Source: a virus. Taken from it: DNA of 36,632 nt. The stretch spans positions 1 through 36,632 of IMG/VR virus record IMGVR_UViG_3300025769_000029; one strand, given 5' to 3'. The first letter of the stretch is position 1. Each line of letters starts with the position of its first letter. The position numbers and the translations under genes are program-made. Below are positions 30,913 through 36,632 of this stretch, in pieces. The notes beneath the pieces are model-generated. The model was not told the origin of the DNA. It did no database searches and worked only from the letters and a program-made list of their open reading frames with translations.

Positions 30913-31244
30913 TGAATCAATCAATACACAATCCAGATTGCACTAAATATTTTATTGCTAGTGCAGATGGAGTCTATAGCTATGGAGTTGTAGACCCTGG
31001 CATGTACATGGACTCAGGACTTTCTGAAATAGAGATATTTACAGACGAGACTATTTATCTAAACCGTCTCTATGAATTAGGCATCATCGATAGATATTAT
31101 ATCCTTAAAACAGGTAATTTCTATCAGTATGGTGTTATAGATTCAAATATTGATTTAGATACAGAGGGAATAGAGATATTCACAGATGAAGATCTATACC
31201 TAGATCGGTTGGATGAACTAGATATAGACCTACAAAATGTTTAA
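30912..31244 (+). CDS. Hypothetical protein with internal duplication, 110 aa
   Basis: The start at 30912 overlaps the LRR stop (TAATG); the longer in-frame ORF back to 30768 is out-of-frame reading of the LRR gene. Two similar halves are seen: FIASADGVYSYGVVDPGMYM...IEIFTDETIYLNRLYELGI, and ILKTGNFYQYGVIDSNID...IEIFTDEDLYLDRLDELDI. It is very acidic and Tyr-rich. It may partner the LRR tail protein. No family is recognised. Confidence 0.7.
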   Translation: MNQSIHNPDCTKYFIASADGVYSYGVVDPGMYMDSGLSEIEIFTDETIYLNRLYELGIIDRYYILKTGNFYQYGVIDSNIDLDTEGIEIFTDEDLYLDRLDELDIDLQNV

Positions 31245-31376
31245 AAGGCTTCACTTGATAAACATTACTTCTTTAAGTAATAGATTAATTTATTAAACAC
31301 GAGACATCTACTTAATTTTACAAGTGAGACTATTGTTTTTTTAGTAGTGTTTCATTTTGGGACACAATGAATTAAA
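31245..31376 (+). promoter_or_regulatory. Late/lysis intergenic region with hairpin and operator-like motif
   Basis: ATTACTT-CTTT-AAGTAAT (31264-31281) is a perfect 7-base stem-loop just after the tail block, without a T-run. TGTTTCATTTTGGGACA (31348-31364) is the second copy of the TGTTYC-N5-GRGACA motif, 12 bases before the ATG of the first lysis-block gene. No good sigma-70 boxes were found, so the region may be regulated or need a phage-altered polymerase. Confidence 0.5.
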
Positions 31377-31736
31377 ATGATCGATCTAAACATTGCTCTG
31401 ACAGTAGTATCATTAATCGCCCCTATCGTGTTATTCATAGGTTGGATAATTAACGATAAGATAAGGCTTAATAATAAGATTATTAATCTTGAAATGAAAC
31501 AGGCATTCATAAAAGAAGAAATTACGGGACTTGAATTAAGAACTTCAGATGACAATTTAGAGAAGATAACTCGCAGGGTTATCACAGATGTTTTTCATTC
31601 TGAGGAATTTAAAAAGGAGTTCAAATCAACGATAAGAGATACCTTACTTCATATTGAGAAAAATAGAAGTGCCGAGACTGTAGGTGTCCTTAGTCTTATT
31701 ATAGAAAAACTAGAAAAACTAGAGGCTGCAAGATGA
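31377..31736 (+). CDS. Membrane-anchored coiled-coil protein, lysis block, 119 aa
   Basis: An N-terminal transmembrane helix (LNIALTVVSLIAPIVLFIGW) is followed by a long charged helix with coiled-coil character to the end (residues 35-119). N-in or N-out cannot be told. It lies first in the lysis block and overlaps the next gene by ATGA. It may be a holin partner or antiholin-like protein; no family is recognised. Confidence 0.65.
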   Translation: MIDLNIALTVVSLIAPIVLFIGWIINDKIRLNNKIINLEMKQAFIKEEITGLELRTSDDNLEKITRRVITDVFHSEEFKKEFKSTIRDTLLHIEKNRSAETVGVLSLIIEKLEKLEAAR

Positions 31737-31936
31737 AGAAAAAAACTAAGTCAGAATGGATCTACATGACTCTAAACAGAGTCCTAAGATATGCAGGAAA
31801 GCATAAACTCCAAAGCAGGATGATAGTTATATGCTTATGCTCAACTATAATTATGAGATATGCAGCCCCTCAATTAATAATGTTGATGGACGCATGGACT
31901 AAGGACGTAATATTAATAATAAAAGCATTCAAATGA
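31733..31936 (+). CDS. Small membrane protein, lysis block, 67 aa
   Basis: A basic N-terminus (MKKKTKSEWIYMTLNRVLRY) is followed by a hydrophobic helix (about 31-52, IVICLCSTIIMRYAAPQLIM) and a short tail. One transmembrane span and a positive N-terminus would suit a type III holin-like or other lysis accessory role. Overlaps both neighbours by ATGA. Confidence 0.6.
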   Translation: MKKKTKSEWIYMTLNRVLRYAGKHKLQSRMIVICLCSTIIMRYAAPQLIMLMDAWTKDVILIIKAFK

Positions 31937-32196
31937 GCTTAATAGAAATCTTTTTTGAGAGAAGGGGAAGACCAAGTTTAAAGAGAATAGTCGGATCGAT
32001 TATGCTTTTTGATGGAATCATTGGGAAAACATTGTTATGTGTTTATGCAACTTTATCAAATAAAGATCTTGTAAATTTTAATGACGTTGATAATTCACTG
32101 GACGGCTTCCTTTACGGGGGCGTTGCATTATTATTCGGTTCAATAGCCGATAAATTCTCACCTAAAAATTGGAAAAATGGACGAGGAAACAATTAA
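31933..32196 (+). CDS. Holin candidate, 87 aa
   Basis: The protein has two hydrophobic spans (about residues 20-40, RIVGSIMLFDGIIGKTLLCV, and 58-76, LDGFLYGGVALLFGSIADKF) with a basic N-terminus and a polar basic tail. It resembles small two-span phage holins in size and charge. Placed directly before the spanins and the endolysin. Holin call by topology and position. Confidence 0.55.
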   Translation: MSLIEIFFERRGRPSLKRIVGSIMLFDGIIGKTLLCVYATLSNKDLVNFNDVDNSLDGFLYGGVALLFGSIADKFSPKNWKNGRGNN

Positions 32197-32226
32197 TTTT
32201 ATTATCAATAATACTGGGGCTTTAAC

Positions 32227-32493
32227 ATGAAGAGATTCTTACTTGGCTCCCTTATTATTGCCGGTGTCATTTTTCTTATTTTCTGGGAAGGTAAGAAAGC
32301 TGGCCAAAGCAGTGCTAAGGTTGAAAGCCAGAAGGAAGTTATCAAGCAGAAAGAAATTGAAATAGAGGTAAAAAATGAGATTATCAAAGAGAATAAGAAG
32401 GTCGCTAAACGTAGGGTTAAGGCTAGGGCTGTGCCTATTAGCGATGATCTTATTTGGTTGCAGCAAAACATCTGTCAAGATTGTAACCATTGA
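32227..32493 (+). CDS. Rz-like inner-membrane spanin
   Basis: The 88-aa protein has one N-terminal transmembrane helix (LLGSLIIAGVIFLIFWEG) and then a charged coiled coil (KVESQKEVIKQKEIEIEVKN) reaching into the periplasm, as Rz i-spanins have. The Rz1-like lipoprotein gene starts inside it in the +1 frame, the classic overlapping arrangement. Together they fuse inner and outer membrane at the end of lysis. A short ORF of 17 codons (32177-32230) overlaps its ATG but is probably not a gene. Confidence 0.8.
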   Translation: MKRFLLGSLIIAGVIFLIFWEGKKAGQSSAKVESQKEVIKQKEIEIEVKNEIIKENKKVAKRRVKARAVPISDDLIWLQQNICQDCNH

Positions 32494-32659
32494 TTCTTTT
32501 TGCTCAGGTAAATATTACCCTCAACGTGATTTAAATAAAAATGATTTCAAAACTATTAGCAATATTAGGCAAAATAAAACTCATATTACCACAGTTGATA
32601 AACTTATTAAAAACCTTACAATCAACGAAAAAGAATATGCAAACTGCCCTGACCAATAA
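32375..32659 (+). CDS. Rz1-like outer-membrane spanin lipoprotein
   Basis: The 94-aa protein has a basic start, hydrophobic signal (VGLRLGLCLLAMILFGC) and a lipobox with Cys at residue 29 (LFGC), so it should be a lipoprotein of the outer membrane. AGAGG lies before its ATG. It starts inside Rz in the +1 frame and continues 166 bases past the Rz stop. The proline content usual in Rz1 is low. Its end overlaps the longer form of the endolysin gene. Confidence 0.78.
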   Translation: MRLSKRIRRSLNVGLRLGLCLLAMILFGCSKTSVKIVTIDSFCSGKYYPQRDLNKNDFKTISNIRQNKTHITTVDKLIKNLTINEKEYANCPDQ

Positions 32660-33101
32660 TTCACTAGAAAGAAAAAACTTCAAGTTTAGCGAGTTTATTC
32701 ATAGCGACACTGCTAACAAACTAGGTATAGATAATAACCCCAATCTATCGCAACTAACTTGCGGCATGAAGACGGCAGACAAGGCGCAGGAGATTAGAGA
32801 TGTTACAGATATACCAATGTTAATCACTAGCGGTTTCCGCTGTAAAGATTTAAACACAGCAGTTGGCGGCTCACCAGTTAGCAAGCATATGCAATTCCTA
32901 GCAATAGATTTTAACTTCAAAGGCTTAACTCCAAACGAAGGGGTTTACCTTATCAAAAAATCAGGCGTCAGTGTTGATAAGTGTTTTGTTGAAAGGTGTT
33001 GTATTCATGTTCAATTCTGCATGAATGATGCAGATAACAAAAACTTCTTTGGTACGGCGCAAAAGGTAGATGGAAATTGGATTGTTAAAGAGTTAGAATA
33101 G
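32541..33101 (+). CDS. Peptidase M15-type endolysin
   Basis: Residues 45-186 form an M15 (D-Ala-D-Ala carboxypeptidase/L-Ala-D-Glu type) peptidase. SGFRCKDLNTAVGG is the substrate-side block. SKHMQFLAID gives Zn ligands H116 and D123, and CCIHVQF gives H156. The enzyme cuts cell-wall cross-links or stem peptides. Two starts are possible: 32541 (186 aa, with a Leu/Ile-rich N-terminal helix that overlaps Rz1) or 32637 (154 aa, MQTALTNNSL). Neither has a Shine-Dalgarno. The longer form may have a signal-arrest or membrane-associated helix, but two Lys in it make this uncertain. Confidence 0.88.
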   Translation: MISKLLAILGKIKLILPQLINLLKTLQSTKKNMQTALTNNSLERKNFKFSEFIHSDTANKLGIDNNPNLSQLTCGMKTADKAQEIRDVTDIPMLITSGFRCKDLNTAVGGSPVSKHMQFLAIDFNFKGLTPNEGVYLIKKSGVSVDKCFVERCCIHVQFCMNDADNKNFFGTAQKVDGNWIVKELE

Positions 33102-33103
33102 TT

Positions 33104-33469
33104 GTGATATTTGACAAATTAAACCTATCCAAGAAGATTGAAGATAAACTTAAATCATTCATTAACTCAATCAGAATACCACCGCTCCTTTCCTTTATCA
33201 TAAAGAAGAGTGGCAAGATAACTAACGGAATAGAAGATGCTCTAAAAGACGCCCCTAAAGCAATAGAGAACTGGGAAAGAATGAAACTTGGTAAGAAGGT
33301 ATTTGGAGAAATAAAAGTATGGATGGTTCTTGCTTTACCGCTATTAATGCTAGCTGTTAAACATGGCGCAGAAGCATTACAATTCTTCATAGAAATAGGA
33401 GCGCAAGCAGCTATGCTCGTTCCATTCGCGATAATCCTCTACTACCTCTATAAGAGCGTGAAGAAATAA
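33104..33469 (+). CDS. Membrane protein at the end of the lysis block, 121 aa
   Basis: A GTG start (33104) directly follows the endolysin stop. The first 65 residues are basic and helical (NLSKKIEDKLKSFINSIRIP). Two transmembrane helices follow (VWMVLALPLLMLAVKHGAEA near 70-88 and IGAQAAMLVPFAIILYYLYK near 97-117). The topology would also suit a holin, so it is an alternative to the 31933 gene. No family is recognised. Confidence 0.65.
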   Translation: MIFDKLNLSKKIEDKLKSFINSIRIPPLLSFIIKKSGKITNGIEDALKDAPKAIENWERMKLGKKVFGEIKVWMVLALPLLMLAVKHGAEALQFFIEIGAQAAMLVPFAIILYYLYKSVKK

Positions 33470-33582
33470 GAGATGGCCCCCGCTACGCAGAGACCACCCT
33501 CTTTTTCTTCTTAAATTAAGTCACTTACAAAGTCTTCCTAAATAAGCAGCATTAATATTAAAAGAGTCATAAGAATAGTCAA
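33470..33582. other. Convergent intergenic region with possible weak terminator
   Basis: The rightward lysis block and the leftward block end here. A T/C-rich run (CTCTTTTTCTTCTT, about 33499-33512) follows a region with only an imperfect GAGATGG/CCACCCTC pairing. It may serve as terminator, but the stem is poor. No other feature is seen in these 113 bases. Confidence 0.3.
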
Positions 33583-33705
33583 TTATTTAACAAGACGATA
33601 TTTACTACAATAAGGTTTACCATCATAATAATGATTGAATATACAATCTGCAGTAGGAAGAGGAGTACATGATACTAACAATAGAATCATGTAGCATTTT
33701 CTCAT
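33583..33705 (-). CDS. Small lipoprotein candidate, 40 aa
   Basis: The ORF starts MRKCYMILLLVSCTPLPTAD with a lipobox-like LVSC (Cys 13) after a short hydrophobic stretch, and has three more Cys in all. Its ATG overlaps the TGA of the VRR-NUC gene (ATGA), a strong sign of a real gene. It is the last gene of the leftward block. It could be an outer-membrane factor such as one blocking superinfection, but this is speculation. Confidence 0.6.
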   Translation of the reverse strand: MRKCYMILLLVSCTPLPTADCIFNHYYDGKPYCSKYRLVK

Positions 33706-34154
33706 AACTCATCAAATTCTTTGCAAATCACCTTCTCGAAATATACTATATTATTACAATAATAAGAAGAGAAGCCGCAGTTACGCAAGAATTCGTGCAT
33801 CTCTTTTTGTTTCGGTTTTGGTTCTACTGTCGAGGGGCTACCTATCTTTTTAAATTCTACAAAAACAATCTTCTTATTCTTGCCTACTAGATACACATCT
33901 GTCGCACCCTCTTCATATCCACCAATACCTGCACGCATTCTTTGCAGCTTTGTTGATCTAGCATTATCAGTCTGAATGAATTTTGCTCTGTTATAATATC
34001 TACTTCTAAAAGAATTCTTACATGCCTGCTGCACTTTTAATTCACTCCAGTTTGCCTGTCTCAATAGACTGGTTTCGTCGGGGGTTAAGCTTTGGGTTTC
34101 GGCTTTCTTTAAGATGGTTTTAATATCGCTGTTATAGATGAGTGACTTGATCAT
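33702..34154 (-). CDS. VRR-NUC-type nuclease
   Basis: The 150-aa protein has a VRR-NUC (PD-(D/E)xK) domain at about 60-140. GYEEGATDVYLVG gives the G-x-x-D (D86). KKIVFVEFKKIGS gives E100-x-K102, and KPKQKEMHEFLRNCG gives the Q (Q116) followed by the H-x-F-L helix of the family. Phage single-domain VRR-NUC proteins process branched DNA, and some resolve Holliday-type junctions. It shares the leftward block with SSB and the ERF system. ATGA overlap with the lipoprotein gene downstream. Confidence 0.85.
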   Translation of the reverse strand: MIKSLIYNSDIKTILKKAETQSLTPDETSLLRQANWSELKVQQACKNSFRSRYYNRAKFIQTDNARSTKLQRMRAGIGGYEEGATDVYLVGKNKKIVFVEFKKIGSPSTVEPKPKQKEMHEFLRNCGFSSYYCNNIVYFEKVICKEFDEL

Positions 34155-34174
34155 TTTGATATTACCATTTCATA

Positions 34175-34549
34175 TTATTTTTCCTCTTTTGTTATTTCAT
34201 AAATATCTTTCAAGTTTTTATTCCCCCATTCCGATGTCCTGAAGTTATGATCAACTTTTCCCTTATACTTCTTATAGAAATCTTTAATATACCTAAGCAC
34301 ACAATCGCGATCAACCGCTCTTTTCTTTCCTATCACCTTAGTATCATTAACATACATATGACTAATAGACAGAGCTAAAGAGGCATTTAAAATGACTTCA
34401 TCCTTTTCTAATCGTTCGGATTGAAGCATTTTTAAAAGAGTTGGTATTAGATTTTCATCTTCTGCCAGAATGCTGATAATTACCCCTTCCTTAACTTCGT
34501 CGGGCGCATTATCAATATCTAAGACTTCTTTTATTCTTTCTAGGTCCAT
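34175..34549 (-). CDS. Hypothetical protein, 124 aa
   Basis: An N-terminal acidic helical part (DLERIKEVLDIDNAPDEVKE, then LAEDENLIPTLLKMLQSERL) is followed by a basic C-terminal part (RYIKDFYKKYKGKVDHNFRT). An armadillo-like helix pair is possible. GGGGG lies before the start. No family is recognised. Confidence 0.65.
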   Translation of the reverse strand: MDLERIKEVLDIDNAPDEVKEGVIISILAEDENLIPTLLKMLQSERLEKDEVILNASLALSISHMYVNDTKVIGKKRAVDRDCVLRYIKDFYKKYKGKVDHNFRTSEWGNKNLKDIYEITKEEK

Positions 34550-34577
34550 ATCGCCCCCTTAATTATTGTAAAATTTA

Positions 34578-34784
34578 TCACAAGATACCCGCCTCCTGCA
34601 TTAAGCGCTCTCTCTCATCATTCTCCCACCAGTCCAAGTCTGACAACATGCTTCTATAAAAGCATGGACTTATCCGATTCACAGACAATTGCCAATCTAG
34701 TTTATCCTTTCTCGCTCCGACTTCTATAGAAAGAAACCTCATCTTAGTCCTAAACCAATCTTGAGCAGTAATTCTTTGAACCAT
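34578..34784 (-). CDS. Hypothetical protein, 68 aa
   Basis: The start at 34784 (MVQRITAQDWFRTKMRFLSI) is chosen because the upstream part of the longer ORF to 34856 overlaps a membrane micropeptide read in another frame. The ATG is 2 bases after that micropeptide's TAA, so reinitiation is likely. It is Arg/Trp-rich with WQLSVNRISPCFYRS and an acidic end. Function is unknown. Confidence 0.6.
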   Translation of the reverse strand: MVQRITAQDWFRTKMRFLSIEVGARKDKLDWQLSVNRISPCFYRSMLSDLDWWENDERERLMQEAGIL

Positions 34785-34786
34785 GA

Positions 34787-34867
34787 TTAGCCTACAATAG
34801 CTTCTGCGGCCATATAAAAAGCTAGCGTCCCAAAGACAATTCCATAAGAAACCCATATTATAGTCAT
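34787..34867 (-). CDS. Membrane micropeptide, 26 aa
   Basis: The ORF MTIIWVSYGIVFGTLAFYMA ends AEAIVG. Nearly all of it is one transmembrane helix. AGGAGG stands 4 bases before the ATG, an excellent ribosome site, and the next gene follows its stop by 2 bases. Either it works as a small membrane effector or as a coupling leader for the 68-aa gene. Confidence 0.6.
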   Translation of the reverse strand: MTIIWVSYGIVFGTLAFYMAAEAIVG

Positions 34868-34929
34868 TTTACCTCCTAAATTTTATTACCTATTTGCAGT
34901 AAAGATTATTATTTGCAAGTGTATTTTAA

Positions 34930-35334
34930 TTAAAACGGAATCTCTTCCTCATGAGATTGTCCAACCTCACTAGAATCACTCTTACCCTCAGTCTTATCAA
35001 GAAGCTGCAACGTAGCATTAAACCCCTGAACAACAACCTCAGTGATATATTTCTCAACCCCTTGTTTATCGGTCCATTTCCTAGTCTGCAACGAGCCTTC
35101 AATATAAAGCTTACTACCTTTTTTAACATAGTTCTTTACTATACCCACAAGACCCTGAGAGAAAACAGCAACCTTATGCCATTCTGTTCTTTGCTTCTTC
35201 TCGCCCGTGCTTTTATCTTTCCAGCTATCAGTTGTAGCAAGAGAGAATGACGCAATCTCCTTTCCGTCTGGAGTAGAGCGGATCTCTGGGGCTTTACCTA
35301 AGTTTCCTATTAAAGTTACACGATTTACTGACAT
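34930..35334 (-). CDS. ssb: Single-stranded DNA-binding protein
   Basis: The 134-aa protein has a bacterial-type OB fold: MSVNRVTLIGNLGKAPEIRS at the N-terminus, FSLATTDSWKDKSTGEKKQR with W33 and the EWHKVAVF strand, then KKGSKLYIEGSLQTRKWTDK. The linker is short and the tip is EEEIPF, the acidic C-terminal peptide that recruits host repair and replication proteins. It protects single strands in replication and works with the ERF protein. It lies in the leftward operon between small genes. Confidence 0.95.
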   Translation of the reverse strand: MSVNRVTLIGNLGKAPEIRSTPDGKEIASFSLATTDSWKDKSTGEKKQRTEWHKVAVFSQGLVGIVKNYVKKGSKLYIEGSLQTRKWTDKQGVEKYITEVVVQGFNATLQLLDKTEGKSDSSEVGQSHEEEIPF

Positions 35335-35336
35335 AT

Positions 35337-35768
35337 TTATTCTCCTATAATTGATTTAATTTTATTAAGTTGATCTTCGGTTACTTCCAAAGTAACTTTC
35401 TGTAGCTCTTCCACCTCATTCTCTGGTTCAACTAATTCACCAAAAGCAATTGTCCCTTTTAGCAATTTAGCCCTTATTTTCATTTCTTCTGGTTCTGGCA
35501 ATCTCCACAAACATAAACCAGCAAATATTCTGAGATCGCTTGAGATAGTTTTTCCAGCAATTCCAAATCCTGCTTCGATTCCATCTCCTGCTTCGATTCC
35601 AGATCCTGCCCCAAAATAAATAGAACCTAATATTTTAAGATGCTTAAACCTCACATATCCCAAGTTATCTTCGGCTTCTAGATTACCTTTAAAGTTTCCG
35701 AGGTCAACAGATCCTATATAATTATTATTATGGTCTAACTGTTCTTTTGTTATTATGTGTGTTTCCAT
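35337..35768 (-). CDS. Phage protein with GIEAG repeat and LRIFAGLCLWRLP motif, 143 aa
   Basis: An N-terminal beta-solenoid-like part (NYIGSVDLGNFKGNLEAEDN, then GSIYFGAGSGIEAGDGIEAG and FGIAGK) has short Gly-Ile-x-Ala-Gly repeats. LRIFAGLCLWRLPEPEE, a signature in a common family of unknown phage proteins, and a KGTIAFGELVE strand follow. The number of GIEAG repeats varies within the family; here about three. It precedes the SSB gene by 2 bases. Function is unknown. Confidence 0.7.
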   Translation of the reverse strand: METHIITKEQLDHNNNYIGSVDLGNFKGNLEAEDNLGYVRFKHLKILGSIYFGAGSGIEAGDGIEAGFGIAGKTISSDLRIFAGLCLWRLPEPEEMKIRAKLLKGTIAFGELVEPENEVEELQKVTLEVTEDQLNKIKSIIGE

Positions 35769-35784
35769 TTATTCTCCTATTTAA

Positions 35785-35997
35785 TTAAAATAATAGATCG
35801 CCGATCATCTTACCGACAAATTTTCCAGGCAATGCGAAAGCAGACGCGACCGCAATGATGAGCGATATAAAATGCACCCATAATACTTTTCTAAATAACT
35901 GTTCCACTCTCGGATCATGGATCCGATCCAAATGACCACAAGCTATGAATGCGAACACAAATAGGCTTGTGGATATTATAAATAGGTTTAGTAACAT
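35785..35997 (-). CDS. Small membrane protein, 70 aa
   Basis: Two transmembrane helices are predicted: LFIISTSLFVFAFIACGH (about 4-21) and FISLIIAVASAFALPGKF (about 43-60), with a basic/His-rich middle. It follows the zinc-ribbon gene directly. The function is unknown. Confidence 0.65.
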   Translation of the reverse strand: MLLNLFIISTSLFVFAFIACGHLDRIHDPRVEQLFRKVLWVHFISLIIAVASAFALPGKFVGKMIGDLLF

Positions 35998-36180
35998 TTA
36001 TTCCTCCTTATTAAGTAAAATTCCATAATCTTTTGCAGAGGCTAACTCTTTTTCCTCCCCACAAATAGGACAAACGCCTATGAAAATTGTATAACCATAG
36101 CCTAGAACCTTATATTTGTCCTCAAACTTGTCTGCACAATCAGAACATAAATGGCTAGGTACTTGTTTAACTTCTGACAT
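35998..36180 (-). CDS. Zinc-ribbon-like small protein, 60 aa
   Basis: Start at 36180 (MSEVKQVPSHLCSDCADKFE) with AGAGGA upstream; the longer ORF to 36225 is rejected. C12-x-x-C15 and C37-x-x-C40 (VCPICGEE) make a four-Cys zinc site. Such small ribbons are common in phage early operons as DNA or protein adaptors. It follows the NinB-like gene by one base. Confidence 0.68.
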   Translation of the reverse strand: MSEVKQVPSHLCSDCADKFEDKYKVLGYGYTIFIGVCPICGEEKELASAKDYGILLNKEE

Positions 36181-36181
36181 A

Positions 36182-36632
36182 TTATTCCTCTTTAAAATTA
36201 TTAACCAACTCCTGCATCTCTGCATTAGTCAGCTTCACTTCATGCCAACCCATACTTTCGGCCAGCTTATGAACCCCTTCTATCAGCCCCATCATCTCCT
36301 TTTTGGTAGCCTTAGCAAAACTTTTCGGCTTCTTATTAGAAGAATCAGAAACAATCCCCTCAAGAATTTCGTTCCACCTCTTCTTATCCACCTTCTCCCC
36401 TTTTGCCTTCAGTTGCTCCTTAACAAAAAGAGCGTCGTTAATAGCTTCTGCGGTTGTTATGGGGCGCAGATAATCAAAATGAAGTTTAACATTGAGCTTA
36501 GCATTCTCAGTTGTAAAGGGCGAGCCATAAGCCTCGCCGAATCTAACAGCTAATAACTGACATAACTTATGGATACCCTTTATTTGCCGCCAACTCTTAG
36601 TGTCTTTCACCTCTCGGAACTCAACTTCAAAA
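36182..36632 (-). CDS. NinB-like recombination protein, C-terminal part (gene crosses the circle junction)
   Basis: This is the 3' part of the 182-aa gene whose start is at 225 across the junction. In this copy the frame is open to the window end. The part holds the helical body: KSWRQIKGIHKLCQLLAVRF, NAKLNVKLHFDYLRPITTAE, KKRWNEILEGIVSD and a C-terminal helix EGVHKLAESMGWHEVKLTNA with GW-H near the end. NinB family proteins also end in a helix with a late G-x-x-W or G-V motif. It overlaps the duplicated 127 bases at 36506-36632. The family is uncertain; its place after ERF supports a recombination role. Confidence 0.45.
   Translation of the reverse strand, partial: FEVEFREVKDTKSWRQIKGIHKLCQLLAVRFGEAYGSPFTTENAKLNVKLHFDYLRPITTAEAINDALFVKEQLKAKGEKVDKKRWNEILEGIVSDSSNKKPKSFAKATKKEMMGLIEGVHKLAESMGWHEVKLTNAEMQELVNNFKEE
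36506..36632. repeat. Terminal direct repeat, right copy
   Basis: Identical to 1-127 over all 127 bases. Removing one copy gives a 36,505-base circle in which the leftward operon is continuous from 5608 through the junction to 33583. Confidence 0.93.

Noticed and set aside
32177-32230. 17-codon ORF before Rz with ATGA overlap
   Set aside because: Too short to support as a gene. It has no clear ribosome site and may only reflect coupling by chance.
34578-34856. 92-aa form of the 34578 gene starting MGFLWNCLW
   Set aside because: Its first 24 codons overlap the micropeptide with the consensus ribosome site in another frame. A start at 34784 right after that stop fits better.
1-36632. tRNA genes and integrase/attachment site
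   Set aside because: No cloverleaf-like sequence with CCA arm or tyrosine/serine recombinase motif was noticed on either strand. Absence is by eye only; tRNAscan and HMM searches would settle it.

Overview
The window is one complete, circularly assembled genome of a tailed bacteriophage. Its first 127 bases are repeated exactly as its last 127 bases (1-127 = 36506-36632), so the unique genome is 36,505 bp and one gene runs across the arbitrary cut point. The DNA is AT-rich and uses the standard bacterial code. The virion genes fit a short-tailed (podovirus) particle of the P22 general plan: P22-type portal, gp4-like and gp10-like head-closure/DNA-stabilisation proteins, ejected internal proteins and a tailspike-type head-binding domain. 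A spanin pair with a lipoprotein Rz1 and an M15 peptidase point to a Gram-negative host. The host taxon cannot be read from the sequence. No integrase, DNA polymerase, RNA polymerase or tRNA was seen.

Layout. (1) A leftward block runs from about 5608 to 1 and, through the circle junction, on from 36505 to 33583. It holds replication and recombination genes: a replication initiator/organizer with a candidate origin inside it, a helicase-loader-like protein, an ERF single-strand annealing protein, a NinB-like protein, SSB and a VRR-NUC nuclease. Many small unknown genes lie among them, including a GNAT acetyltransferase, an Ala-rich repeat protein, an HTH protein and membrane micropeptides. (2) A rightward block, 5734-9558, holds regulators (two HTH proteins and a stand-alone sigma-70 region 4), a protein with 26 Cys at three-residue spacing, small membrane or secreted proteins, a possible glycosyltransferase-like protein and a possible small terminase. 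(3) The large terminase gene (9555-11183) is alone on the minus strand. It converges on block 2 and diverges from the head genes across a 24-bp perfect palindrome. (4) A long rightward late block, 11257-31244, runs portal, phage GroES-like co-chaperonin, scaffold, decoration protein, major capsid, beta-rich structural proteins, ejection proteins, head closure, tailspike-like and a BspA/DUF285 leucine-rich repeat protein. (5) A rightward lysis block, 31377-33469, holds small membrane proteins (holin candidates), overlapping Rz/Rz1, an M15 endolysin and a last membrane protein. It converges on block 1 near 33,500.

How it may work together (inference). Early leftward and rightward transcription starts around the divergent region 5609-5733, where a TGTTYC-N5-GRGACA operator-like motif lies nearby. 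The same motif recurs in front of the lysis block. The initiator and loader would hand the genome to the host replisome, while ERF, SSB, NinB-like and VRR-NUC proteins process recombination intermediates and concatemers for headful packaging. The sigma region 4 protein could redirect host RNA polymerase. The co-chaperonin would work with host GroEL on capsid protein. Many late genes lack a Shine-Dalgarno sequence and are joined by TAATG or ATGA overlaps.
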